From contig JAPOWR010000001.1 in the NCBI GenBank assembly GCA_026707545.1, forward strand, positions 2,013,778 through 2,077,777: a DNA stretch of 64,000 bases, read 5' to 3'. The position numbers and the translations under genes were made by a program. Source of the DNA: Acidobacteriota bacterium. GTDB lineage: Bacteria; Acidobacteriota; Thermoanaerobaculia; Multivoradales; Multivoraceae. The notes beneath the pieces are model-generated. The model saw nothing but the letters and a program-made list of their open reading frames with translations. It was not told the origin of the DNA and did not search any database. Below, in pieces: positions 26,601 through 33,962 of the stretch (position 1 is its first letter; each line of letters opens with the position of its first letter).

Positions 26601-27368
26601 GCGACACGGCAAGCGCAGTGGCAAAGCGCCACGCCGGACACCGAAGGCAACTTCACGATCGAGAACCTGGCGCCTGGCACCTGGCAGGTCGTCGCAAGGC
26701 GCGGTGAGCGCTTCGCCTCCCGGTCGGTCGAACGCTCCGTGACGATCGCCACGGCTGGTGCGGAGGAGTTCGTCGAGCTTCCGTTCAACCGTGGACTCCG
26801 CCTGACCGGGCAGGTGCTAGCCGCCGGCGCACCGCTGGTCGGCGGCCAAGTGCTGGCCGACCGCCAAGGGGACGAAGACTTCCGGTACGCGGAGGTCGAT
26901 CAACAGGGCCGTTTCGAGATGAACGGACTGCAGGCCGGCTCCTACCGCCTGAGGGTCAGTACGGTCTTCGACGGCGCGGAGTACCGGACGATCGAGTTGC
27001 AGACCGACCTGGAAGGCCTCCGGATCGACCTTCAGCCCGAGGCCATCCTGTCTGGCATCGTCCTCGACGCGACGACCGGCCTGCCGCTCCGGGACGTCTC
27101 GCTGGAGGCGGGTGACGCCGCGTCCATAGCCGCCCTCGCCGGCGGCGATGACGAGCGGCTCGTCTACCTGTCGGGGGTGATCGCCGGCGACGCGTTCAGT
27201 GAGAACGGTAGATTCGAGATCCGCCTCGGCCCCGGGGCCGAGCAGCTATGGGTCACGCACGACGGCTACCAGGGTGCTCTGGTCCCCTTAAACATCGGCC
27301 CGGGGCAGCGTCAGGAGGGGCTGGTGATCCAACTGCAGCCGGCCGCGTCCGAGCCGGCAGACAGGTAG
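23658..27368 (+). CDS. P2: giant secreted 13-repeat protein, paralogue of P1 and P3
   Basis: The product has 1236 residues. A signal peptide ends in AGALAQ and the first repeat is VTGTLVDERGAPAAGAEVV. The 13 carboxypeptidase-regulatory-like repeats follow in the same order as in P1 and P3, including the divergent eleventh repeat (AVTGLRPADLAEVTITA) and the shared ELPFNRGLRLTGQV before repeat 12. It ends PGQRQEGLVIQLQPA with no anchor. The ATG at 23658 is chosen because the -10 box TACAGT ends 14 bases upstream; a TTG at 23646 would leave only 2 bases. It lies 117 bases after P1 with its own promoter, so it can be regulated separately. The 3' end faces the methyltransferase gene 12 bases away. 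Function unknown; export inferred from the signal peptide. Confidence 0.88.
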   Translation: MSSFKQESRLAPLRYVSALGLSLFAAGALAQPTAEVPLTVTGTLVDERGAPAAGAEVVLRPYPSTYEVDLDLLGYDALPAAVDRMQSGPDGSFLLKAPVPGPYRFEIRPAPPAASPDAAVPLVYENLAPLEAPRTLQANELPDRHLVATRVLDAAGRPIEGALVIASPTRTRSPRYQGRNSDQQSERLYPRFQAAAARTDEEGNARFLMPTTNANITVSASGFGADRATTEGGRAAFVLAPEPGIRFRVSGPDGAPAPGILLRTHGKTRAPLAVTDEQGEAIIGNIAEAAYELQRWDNAFARVPQHSTDPADSAAGQRIVDLRLEAPHRIPGRIVDRVSGAPVAGAAIWVTGSPGENAQSGPTGQFVLNSRPREESTQVWVSAGGYVSTGVSAGVPEYRVTDEATVALRPAAPLYGFVTDAADQPVVGADISAQPRGTESIASLISIRPQRATSADDGSFRMAGIVYHNPYRLTIRAEGFASFAVDLPPYEPGATVGPVRIRLPEGRQARGRVVDTDGSPVAGAEVKLRWPEQKQPRFPGLRDADATEPVATDDQGAFVIAGVKTGEYGLHVSHAEFVSQGDVAIEVPEGRGEVDLGDFTLVPGAEILGVVVDPDQEPVEGALVQFLEYGPNRNERSARTDAEGSFKLTGLPHEQVDLTVEAEGYPSFAVRGARPATGEPILIQLVRGASLSGRVLTATGTAAVDARVNLEPDMQTRLRGRILSLRDLRSRTDGDGRFSFGQLFPGTWSVEASVGTEAVRTDPLELISGAERTIELHLHAQDQLTVIVTASSGRPVTEAQIRLEPKDGAQSREFDLTDGSGRAQLEVRAGPATLTVKHPDHLDETREIVVGPGSTELAVQLQAGGEINGLVRSASGAPVPATVEAHPEESAETDVSLRRYMNPPTTTTADNTGFFRLTGLEAGRYFLVAHAAGYAESGPVEAIDLDGRGVAGVEIVLESGASLRGAVTGLRPADLAEVTITATRQAQWQSATPDTEGNFTIENLAPGTWQVVARRGERFASRSVERSVTIATAGAEEFVELPFNRGLRLTGQVLAAGAPLVGGQVLADRQGDEDFRYAEVDQQGRFEMNGLQAGSYRLRVSTVFDGAEYRTIELQTDLEGLRIDLQPEAILSGIVLDATTGLPLRDVSLEAGDAASIAALAGGDDERLVYLSGVIAGDAFSENGRFEIRLGPGAEQLWVTHDGYQGALVPLNIGPGQRQEGLVIQLQPAASEPADR

Positions 27369-27380
27369 CAGTCGCTACCT

Positions 27381-28793
27381 TCACCGCCGCTCGTACGTGT
27401 ACAACCTCCGCCCGCTCGCCGACACTGTTTCCACATGGCGGATCGCGGCGTACGGCTCGAGTGCCGCCTCCCACGCCTCCGGCGTGTAGTCGGCGAAGCG
27501 ATCGCCCCGCAACGTGAGCAGGTCGTCGACCCGCGGGTCGCCCTGGGGCACGAACTCGACCAGCCCCCGCGGCGCCAGGGAGACGAGCCAGGCCGCGATC
27601 CGGGGCAGCGGTACGTTGCGGCCGATGGCCAGGTGGTGGAGGACGGCCAGCGCCACCAGAGCACCCACGCTCCGGGAGCGGCGCGCCAGCGAACGCCTCT
27701 CCACCTGCGACCATCCCTGGTCCGGCGATGGATTCGCCAGGTCCTGGTACAGCGGCAGGAACCGCAGCCGATCGGACTGCGCCCGCGCGCAGGCGCTCTC
27801 CAGCGCGCCGAAATCGGCATCGAAACCAATCACGTCCCGAACGCCCTCTTCCAGGGCAATCGCGGAGAACTCGCCTGTGTTGCAACCAAGATCCCAGAGC
27901 TGTTCCGGCGGCGCCTCGGCGATGAACGAGCGCACGGACTCAGCCTTGCGCGAGGCTTCGCCCGTGTCGTAGCTGGTCAGCAGCGAGTAGTCGCTCCACG
28001 TCGTGTCCGTGCCCTTGGGCCTGAGACCCTCGATCCAGCGCCGGAGCTGGGTGAGGAGACCACGGTACGCGTTGCGCGGCAGCGGACGTCTCTCTGTCCG
28101 CTTCGCCGCTTCGCTCCGCGAGCCGGCGCGGCGTTCGAATCGAAGCGGCAGCAGGACGTGCGCCTGCATCCTCGGTGACCAGCGCTTCCGACGCGGCAGC
28201 AGAGCCGCCAGTTCGCGGGCCGGGATTCCCTCCTGCATCCCGCGATACCAGGCGTTGTGTGGAACGCCGAGCTCCGCCGCCAGCAGCAGCGGGTTGAGGA
28301 ACTGCTCGCAGAACTGCGAGTGGCCCTCCCAGTACTCGCCCTCGCGGTAGCGCCGGAGCGAGAGCCAGTCGATGAACACCGGCTTGGCGCCCTTGAACTG
28401 CACGTTGTAAGCGCTCGCGTCGGAGAGCGAGATGTCCCTGTCGAGCAGCCGGATCTGCATTTCCAGGTGATGGAGCGCCGCCTCCTTCAGCAGCGAGAAG
28501 GGCCACTCGTACGGATAGGAGATGAAGGGCAGCCGGGGATGTTCCAGGACCAACCCGCCGGGCGGTGGCAGGACGCCGGCCTCGACCGGGTCCACTTCCT
28601 CCGCCGCCACCAGTCGCCCCTCGACGACCAGTGCATCGACGAGACCACACTTCCGCACGTAGCGGTACTCCTCTACCGCGGCCGGCGCGACGCTTCTGAA
28701 GATGCGGCCGTCCCGGCCCTCGATCACCTGCCCCGCCGGATCGCGGAAAGAGGAAGGCTCGGCCTGGGACTCGCTCGCAGCCCCGGCCCGCAC
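27381..28793 (-). CDS. NoeA-like SAM-dependent methyltransferase with kinase-like N-terminal half
   Basis: The product has 470 residues. The C-terminal third is a class I methyltransferase: motif I is D301-LGCNTGEFS, followed by VIGFDAD and a LAVLHHLAIG stretch. The N-terminal half contains DISLSDASAYNVQFKGAKPVFIDW. In it D125, N130 and D142 sit like the catalytic loop and metal Asp of aminoglycoside-phosphotransferase-like kinases, though the classical HxD is not intact. The whole resembles proteins annotated as NoeA, a nodulation methyltransferase. The GTG at 28793 overlaps the stop of the upstream 71-residue gene by one base, so translation is coupled. Methylation of a surface glycan or lipid is a guess; the substrate is unknown. 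Confidence 0.82.
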   Translation of the reverse strand: MRAGAASESQAEPSSFRDPAGQVIEGRDGRIFRSVAPAAVEEYRYVRKCGLVDALVVEGRLVAAEEVDPVEAGVLPPPGGLVLEHPRLPFISYPYEWPFSLLKEAALHHLEMQIRLLDRDISLSDASAYNVQFKGAKPVFIDWLSLRRYREGEYWEGHSQFCEQFLNPLLLAAELGVPHNAWYRGMQEGIPARELAALLPRRKRWSPRMQAHVLLPLRFERRAGSRSEAAKRTERRPLPRNAYRGLLTQLRRWIEGLRPKGTDTTWSDYSLLTSYDTGEASRKAESVRSFIAEAPPEQLWDLGCNTGEFSAIALEEGVRDVIGFDADFGALESACARAQSDRLRFLPLYQDLANPSPDQGWSQVERRSLARRSRSVGALVALAVLHHLAIGRNVPLPRIAAWLVSLAPRGLVEFVPQGDPRVDDLLTLRGDRFADYTPEAWEAALEPYAAIRHVETVSASGRRLYTYERR

Positions 28794-29008
28794 TATTCGG
28801 ACTCGGGCTCGTCGGTGCTGCCGTAGCCGAAGAATGCCTGAATGCGCCGCCAGTAGTACTTGAAGGCGAGCGCCGCGGCTGCCACGCCGCCGATGACCGC
28901 CTGCAGGATCATGCTGCCCGACGCCGGATCAAGGTAGGCATGGGCCGCCTGCGGCACAATCAGTGCCACGACCAAGGCAACCATGAGACTGGTTCGATTC
29001 TTCGCCAT
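28793..29008 (-). CDS. Small membrane protein coupled to the methyltransferase
   Basis: The product has 71 residues. A hydrophobic N-terminal segment ending in AAHA looks like a cleavable signal. The mature part starts YLDPASGSM and has one membrane helix (about 33-50), a basic YYWRRIQAFF segment and an acidic tail. I recognise the LDP.SGSM...QA..GG pattern from small proteins found next to NoeA-like methyltransferases. Its stop overlaps the methyltransferase start by one base, so it is probably a membrane partner or anchor for that enzyme. The start ATG is preceded by a GGGGAGCGAG ribosome site. Confidence 0.85.
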   Translation of the reverse strand: MAKNRTSLMVALVVALIVPQAAHAYLDPASGSMILQAVIGGVAAAALAFKYYWRRIQAFFGYGSTDEPESE

Positions 29009-29058
29009 TCGTCTCGCTCCCCGGGGACGCTGCCCGCCCCCCTGTGAACCGTTCGTGA

Positions 29059-29087
29059 AGACAAACAGATCCGGGGCGTTTCGTCAA
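29059..29087 (-). promoter_or_regulatory. Candidate sigma70-type promoter for the 71-residue gene
   Basis: On the minus strand TTGACG (29087-29082) is followed after 17 bases by TTGTCT (29064-29059). The -35 box is good and the -10 box is weak. The predicted leader is about 45 bases and contains the ribosome site. Confidence 0.35.
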
Positions 29088-29153
29088 GCGATCCAGACCG
29101 CTTCAGCCTCTCGCCAGATGCCCGGATCGACCTGCCGCGCTAGAGGAGGGCCT

Positions 29154-29196
29154 GGTCTTCGAGTAGCGTCCCGGAAGACCGAAAATGGCCGGTCTT
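29154..29196 (+). other. Overlapping inverted repeats upstream of the P3 promoter
   Basis: GGTCTTC (29154-29160) can pair with GAAGACC (29174-29180), and AAGACC (29175-29180) can pair instead with GGTCTT (29191-29196). The two stems exclude each other. They lie upstream of the predicted start site of P3, so they would act in DNA or in a read-through transcript, not in the P3 leader. Confidence 0.3.
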
Positions 29197-29259
29197 GAGC
29201 GAGAATGGCCGGAATCCGCAACCTGGTGTCCGGTGTTCTCCCCCTCGCCTCTCTAGAGT
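29186..29259 (+). promoter_or_regulatory. P3 promoter: three phased TGnCCGG sites and TAGAGT -10 box
   Basis: TGGCCGG starts at 29186 and again at 29206, TGTCCGG at 29227, and the -10 box TAGAGT at 29254. The steps of 20, 21 and 27 bases equal those before P2 (23570-23643). By my hand alignment the sites agree in 20 of 21 positions, while the spacers agree in roughly half of theirs. Transcription should start near 29266, leaving a leader of about 40 bases with a GAGGAG ribosome site. Confidence 0.65.
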
Positions 29260-29303
29260 AGTGCGTGTAGCGCTCGGGCTACGACAACCGAGGAGAAGAC
29301 ACG

Positions 29304-32300
29304 ATGCGGAGAATCCTGCTCGGCGCCGCTTGCACGGGCTTGGCGCTTGGTCTCTCGACCGGCCTGACCGCCGATCGTCTGCACGCGCAGCCGCCCGGTC
29401 CCGCACTGACGGTCACGGGAACCCTGGTCGACGAGGAGGGCGCGCCGGCCGCGGGTCTGGATCTCGAACTGCGGCCCTACCCGAGCCGCTACGAGCGCCG
29501 GCTCGACGATCTTGGCGAGTCCGGCCGCTTGGGCGCTGCCGTGGACTCGACCCGATCCGGTCCGGACGGCGCTTTCACGCTGACCGCGTCGGCCGTCGGG
29601 CCGTACCGGCTGGACATCTCCGCCCCGCCAGGAAGCGCGGCGTCCGGTAGCCGCCACGTCGCGGTGGCGCCCGTGTCCCACAGCCTGGCGCCGCTGGCGG
29701 CGCCGATCGTCCTGCCGCCCATCGAAGTCCCTCACTGGCACACGCTGACAATCGGCGCGAAGGACCTCGACGGCCGACCCGTCGAAGGTGCCCTGGTCGT
29801 AGCCGACCCCACCCTGTGGCGTTCGGAACGCGCAGAAGCGAGCGATGTTCGGCCGCGATGGAATCAGCCCCAGAAACGGATCTACCCGCGCTTCTGGCGC
29901 GCGGCCACACGAACCGACGCCGCCGGAATGGCCACGTTCTCGATGCCGACCGCGGAGGTGAACGCCTTCGTTTCGGCGCCCGGGTTCCGGCTGCGCGCGG
30001 GACCCATCGGAAAGCCCGGCGGTGTCTTTGAACTGACGCGCGGAGTCGGCGTCACCATCCGCGTGCTGGATTCGCGCGGAAGGCCGGCGCCACGCGCCGT
30101 GGTCACCGTCGGCGAGAGCCAGGACGTGCCGCTGGCATTGACCGACGAACGCGGCGAAGCGACGGTAGGCCTCACGTCGGACCAAGGCCTCATCTACCAG
30201 GCGGTCGCCGAGGATCAGTCCCTTGCCTGGACCGCTCCCCTGGGGCCGGGGACTGGCGGTGCGGGCGCGCCCGCGAACGTCGAGGTCCGGCTCAGGCCGC
30301 CGGCCGAGATCGCCGGTAGCGTCACCGACGCCAGCACCGGAGGTCCGGTCCCCGGCGCGGCGATCTGGCACCGGCCCGGTGAGCAGGCGCGATCGGGCCC
30401 GGGCGGCGCCTTCGTCCTGCGCACCTGGCTCCACCGGGGCCGGGCGCAGGTCGGCATCGCCGCCGACGGCTACCAGGCGACCAGCGCCATGGTAACGGTC
30501 GAGCGACTCGGGTCCGGGGATGGAGTCGACATCGTGCTGGCGCCGGCGGCGCTTCTCGGCGGTCAGGTCGTCGACGGGGCCGGCCGGCCGGTCGCGGGCG
30601 CCGCGCTGTGGATCGAACCGACAGGCCGAAGTGGCGGCTGGAGCATCGGCCCCGGCGCCTGGAGGGCGACTTCGGCCGCCGACGGGTCCTTCTTCATCTC
30701 CGGCGTCGCCTCCGGGCACGCCTACCGTCTCAATGCCGAAGCAGACGGCTACGCGCCGGAAGCCGTCGCGATTTCTGCGGCGCCCCCAGGCACGACCAGG
30801 GAACCCGTTCGCGTCGTGCTCACCCGCGGCCGGCTCGTCCGGGGGGTCATCACCGATACGCACGGCGCTCCCATTGCAGGCGCTGAGGTCGCCCTGCTAC
30901 CGGTCGCGGCAACGGGATACGGCGGCTACTCAACGAACATCGCCGCCAGGCGAACCAGCACGACCGACGCTCGCGGTGCGTTCGAGTTCGCCGGCACCCC
31001 ACCCGGACGCCACGAGCTGACCGCGAGCCATCCCGAGCACGTCAGCGTCCAGGCGACGGCATTCGAGGTGCCGCCAGGCGAGGGGACGAAGGACGTGGGT
31101 ACCCTCACGCTCGATGTCGGCGCGGCGATCGAGGGCGTCGTGCGCGACTTCCAGCGCCGCCCGGTGGGCGGCGCCCAGGTCAAGGTCCACCAGAGCAACA
31201 TCGACCATCTCCGGCCTCTCGACCCGGAAGTCCGGACCGCGCTGACGGAAACGGACGGCACGTTTCGCATCGCCGGACTGCGCGCCGAACCGGCCGACCT
31301 CGTGGTCGAGGCCGAAGGCTACGAACGGTTCGAGATGGCAGCGGTGCGCCCGCAGGCTGGGGGCCTGATCGAGGTCCAGTTGGGCGAGGGGGCCAGACTC
31401 GTGGGCCGGGTTTTCGACGCGGACGGCGAGGGCGTCGCCAACGCGTACATCTGGCTCAGACTCGACCGCCAACCGGGCCTCAGCCGCACAGCGTGGAGTC
31501 CCGATGCTCCCAGACACAATGCGACAACCGACAGCGATGGCCGCTTCCTGTTCGAGGCTCTCGGGGCGGGACCCTGGTTCGTCGAGGTCGTTGGCGAGCA
31601 GTTGGCGGAAGACTTCGGCGCCATCCCGCTTCGGCCGGGCGAAGAGCGCGAGATCGAACTCCACCTGCGCGCCCGGGCCCGACTCGCCGGCGTGGTAACC
31701 GACGCGTACGGCGAGCCCGTCGCCGGAGCGGAGATCCTCGTTCAGCCGCGCGACGCGGCAGGTCAGGTGACAGGAACGCACCACAGCGCCCGAACCGATG
31801 CCGGCGGCGGCTACCAGGCCGACCGCGTTCCCTCGGGTCCCGCACGGATCGTCGCCCGCCATCCGGACTACCGGGACGGTGTGGCGGAGGTGGTGATCGA
31901 GGGTGGAGCGAACGAAGTCGATCTCAAGCTGCAACCGGGCTGGGAGATCTCCGGAACCGTCACCACAGCCGCCGGCGCGCCGCTGGCCCTTGCAAGAGTC
32001 GAGGCCTACCTGATCGAGCCGCCGGCCTCGCTGGACGAACCGGCCGACGCCCGGCGACAGGTCCTTCCCAGGGTCCCCCTGGAGGCCGTCACCGACCAGA
32101 GCGGCAACTACCGAATCGGCGGTCTGGACGACGGGAGGTACGAACTACGGGCCCACGCGGACGGCTACGCGCGCGCCGCGTCAGGCCGTTTCCCGGTGCG
32201 TGTCGAGGGCGGGTCGGTCGCCGGCGTCGACTTCGTGCTGCACCGGGGCATCACCTTGCGCGGCGTCGTAACCGGCCGGCCGTCCGATGCACTAGCCGGC

Positions 32301-33047
32301 GTCGCGGTGAGGGCGACGCAGGAACGCCTCCTCGGCGCCATGACGACACCCGACCTCGAGGGCCGCTTCCAGATGAACGATCTCGGACCAGGGAAGTGGA
32401 CCATCAGCGCCGTAGAGGGCGATGGCCGCGCCGTCGAACGATCGGTGACCCTCGAAACCGGCCCTGGAGAGGCGTTCGTCGAACTGAACTTCGAACCCGG
32501 CTTCACCCTGACCGGCGAAGTTCGATCCCAGGGTCAACCTCTCGCCGGCGGCGAGGTCCACCTGGTCGAAGGCGCCCGGAGGTACGGTCCGGCGCGCACC
32601 GTGCGGATCGATCAGCAGGGCCGGTTCCGCATCGACGGCCTCGCCGCCGGGTCATTCAGGGTGATGATCGCGGAACCGAGTGGCGTCACCCACTCCCGAG
32701 AGATCGAACTCCAGGCCGACCAGGACATCTTCGTCGACCTGAATCCGCCGGCCGTGCTGGCCGGGACCGTCATCGACGCCGCTACCCGGGAACCCCTTGC
32801 CGGCGTCAACCTGGTCGTGGTTGTCGTGGATCCCGAAGCGGAGGTCGCCCCGGGCGCCGAGGAGGAGTGGATCCCCGCCGGCTTCACCCAGAGCAACGCC
32901 AACGGCGAGTACCGGCTTGAATTCGCCCCTCGAAAGGCGACCTCCCTGATGGTCCAGCGGCAAGGCTACGACGGGTTCGGCGTACCCCTCGACCTCGTAC
33001 CGGGCGAACGCCGCGGAGGCTTCCTGATCGAGCTCCAGCCCGAGTAG
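29304..33047 (+). CDS. P3: giant secreted 13-repeat protein, paralogue of P1 and P2
   Basis: The product has 1247 residues with a signal peptide ending in DRLHAQ. Thirteen carboxypeptidase-regulatory-like repeats can be counted, colinear with P1 and P2, for example VTGTLVDEEGAPAAGLDLEL (1), EIAGSVTDASTGGPVPGAAIW (4), GVVTGRPSDALAGVAVRA (11) and VLAGTVIDAATREPLAGVNLV (13). It ends PGERRGGFLIELQPE. The ATG at 29304 is preceded by GAGGAGAAG at a 6-7 base spacing. It is separated from P2 by the minus-strand methyltransferase pair, which may mark an insertion or inversion after duplication. No catalytic or anchoring domain is visible. A hairpin lies between its stop and the next gene. Confidence 0.88.
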   Translation: MRRILLGAACTGLALGLSTGLTADRLHAQPPGPALTVTGTLVDEEGAPAAGLDLELRPYPSRYERRLDDLGESGRLGAAVDSTRSGPDGAFTLTASAVGPYRLDISAPPGSAASGSRHVAVAPVSHSLAPLAAPIVLPPIEVPHWHTLTIGAKDLDGRPVEGALVVADPTLWRSERAEASDVRPRWNQPQKRIYPRFWRAATRTDAAGMATFSMPTAEVNAFVSAPGFRLRAGPIGKPGGVFELTRGVGVTIRVLDSRGRPAPRAVVTVGESQDVPLALTDERGEATVGLTSDQGLIYQAVAEDQSLAWTAPLGPGTGGAGAPANVEVRLRPPAEIAGSVTDASTGGPVPGAAIWHRPGEQARSGPGGAFVLRTWLHRGRAQVGIAADGYQATSAMVTVERLGSGDGVDIVLAPAALLGGQVVDGAGRPVAGAALWIEPTGRSGGWSIGPGAWRATSAADGSFFISGVASGHAYRLNAEADGYAPEAVAISAAPPGTTREPVRVVLTRGRLVRGVITDTHGAPIAGAEVALLPVAATGYGGYSTNIAARRTSTTDARGAFEFAGTPPGRHELTASHPEHVSVQATAFEVPPGEGTKDVGTLTLDVGAAIEGVVRDFQRRPVGGAQVKVHQSNIDHLRPLDPEVRTALTETDGTFRIAGLRAEPADLVVEAEGYERFEMAAVRPQAGGLIEVQLGEGARLVGRVFDADGEGVANAYIWLRLDRQPGLSRTAWSPDAPRHNATTDSDGRFLFEALGAGPWFVEVVGEQLAEDFGAIPLRPGEEREIELHLRARARLAGVVTDAYGEPVAGAEILVQPRDAAGQVTGTHHSARTDAGGGYQADRVPSGPARIVARHPDYRDGVAEVVIEGGANEVDLKLQPGWEISGTVTTAAGAPLALARVEAYLIEPPASLDEPADARRQVLPRVPLEAVTDQSGNYRIGGLDDGRYELRAHADGYARAASGRFPVRVEGGSVAGVDFVLHRGITLRGVVTGRPSDALAGVAVRATQERLLGAMTTPDLEGRFQMNDLGPGKWTISAVEGDGRAVERSVTLETGPGEAFVELNFEPGFTLTGEVRSQGQPLAGGEVHLVEGARRYGPARTVRIDQQGRFRIDGLAAGSFRVMIAEPSGVTHSREIELQADQDIFVDLNPPAVLAGTVIDAATREPLAGVNLVVVVVDPEAEVAPGAEEEWIPAGFTQSNANGEYRLEFAPRKATSLMVQRQGYDGFGVPLDLVPGERRGGFLIELQPE

Positions 33048-33073
33048 CCGCAGCGCAGGCCGTAGGATTGCGC

Positions 33074-33089
33074 GCCGGCTTGAGCCGGC
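33074..33089 (+). terminator. GC-rich hairpin after P3
   Basis: GCCGGCT, a 2-base loop and AGCCGGC form a perfect 7-base-pair stem 26 bases after the P3 stop. No T-run follows, so it could be a weak terminator or an mRNA-stabilising hairpin. TAGGAT at 33063-33068 just before it could be a -10 box for the SDR gene. Confidence 0.4.
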
Positions 33090-33124
33090 CGTACAACGGG
33101 TCTCAACGGCGGAGGAGAATCACA

Positions 33125-33961
33125 GTGGACATAGCGAACAGGATCATGGTCGTCACCGGCGGCGCCTCGGGAATCGGCAAGGCGCTGGCCGAGGCGTTTC
33201 ACCGCGAGGGGGCTCGTCACGTCGTGGTCGCCGACCGCGACGAGGCTGGGGCCAAGGAAGTCGGCGAGGCGATCGGCGGCACGGGCGTAGGACTGGACGT
33301 GGCGGACGAGGGAGCGGTGCGCGGCCTGGTCGCGGCGACGCAGTCGAACATCGGCCCGATCGACCTCTTCATGTCGAACGCCGGCTTCGTGACGATGGGT
33401 GGGCTCGAGGTCCCCAACAAGGAGATCAACGATCAGTGGGAGGTCCACGTGATGTCCCATGTCTACGCCGCGCGGGCCGTCCTGCCCTCGATGATCGAGC
33501 GCGGCGAGGGATACATCATGAGCACGGCCTCCGCGGCCGGTCTGCTGACCCAGATCGGTTCGCTCGCCTACTCGCTGACCAAGCACGCGGCGGTGGCGCT
33601 GGCCGAGTGGATCGCGATCACCCACGGCCACCAGGGCATCCGGGTCTCCGTGCACTGCCCGCAGGCGGTGAAGACGAACATCGGCGCCAACAGCCCCGAC
33701 CGGAACCGCCGGCGGGGCCTGTCCGTCGGCGTGGCCTCGGGCGACGGCGTCCTCACGGCCGAACAGGCCGCCGACGCCTGCATCGACGCGGTCCGCCAGG
33801 AGCGTTTCTGGGTCCTTCCCCACCCCGAAGTCGCGGAGTACGTCCGGCGCAAGGCGACCGACGTTGACCGCTGGCTGCACGGCATGAGGCGCTTCCAGGG
33901 GAGGCTCTACGAAGGGCAGCGACTCCCGGGCGACTGGTTCGTCGACGCCCAGGGCGACTGA
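33125..33961 (+). CDS. SDR family oxidoreductase
   Basis: The 278-residue product is a classical short-chain dehydrogenase. TGGASGIG occupies residues 11-18, SNAG follows strand 4, the catalytic Ser is in MSTASAAG, and Y149-x-x-x-K153 is in YSLTK. The C-terminal 60 residues (PHPEVAEYVRRKATDVDRWL) differ from sugar or acyl reductases and resemble longer dehydrogenases of unknown substrate. The GTG at 33125 is preceded by GGAGGAG. The enoyl-CoA hydratase starts one base after the stop and the pair probably works on an acyl-CoA, by context only. The longer open frame from 33068 is rejected because it adds a polar Arg-rich stretch. Confidence 0.9.
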   Translation: MDIANRIMVVTGGASGIGKALAEAFHREGARHVVVADRDEAGAKEVGEAIGGTGVGLDVADEGAVRGLVAATQSNIGPIDLFMSNAGFVTMGGLEVPNKEINDQWEVHVMSHVYAARAVLPSMIERGEGYIMSTASAAGLLTQIGSLAYSLTKHAAVALAEWIAITHGHQGIRVSVHCPQAVKTNIGANSPDRNRRRGLSVGVASGDGVLTAEQAADACIDAVRQERFWVLPHPEVAEYVRRKATDVDRWLHGMRRFQGRLYEGQRLPGDWFVDAQGD

Positions 33962-33962
33962 C

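Noticed and set aside
19749-33047. P1-P3 as SusC- or Oar-like TonB receptors
   Set aside because: These share the repeat type, but no plug or barrel follows in P1-P3; the chains end after the last repeat.
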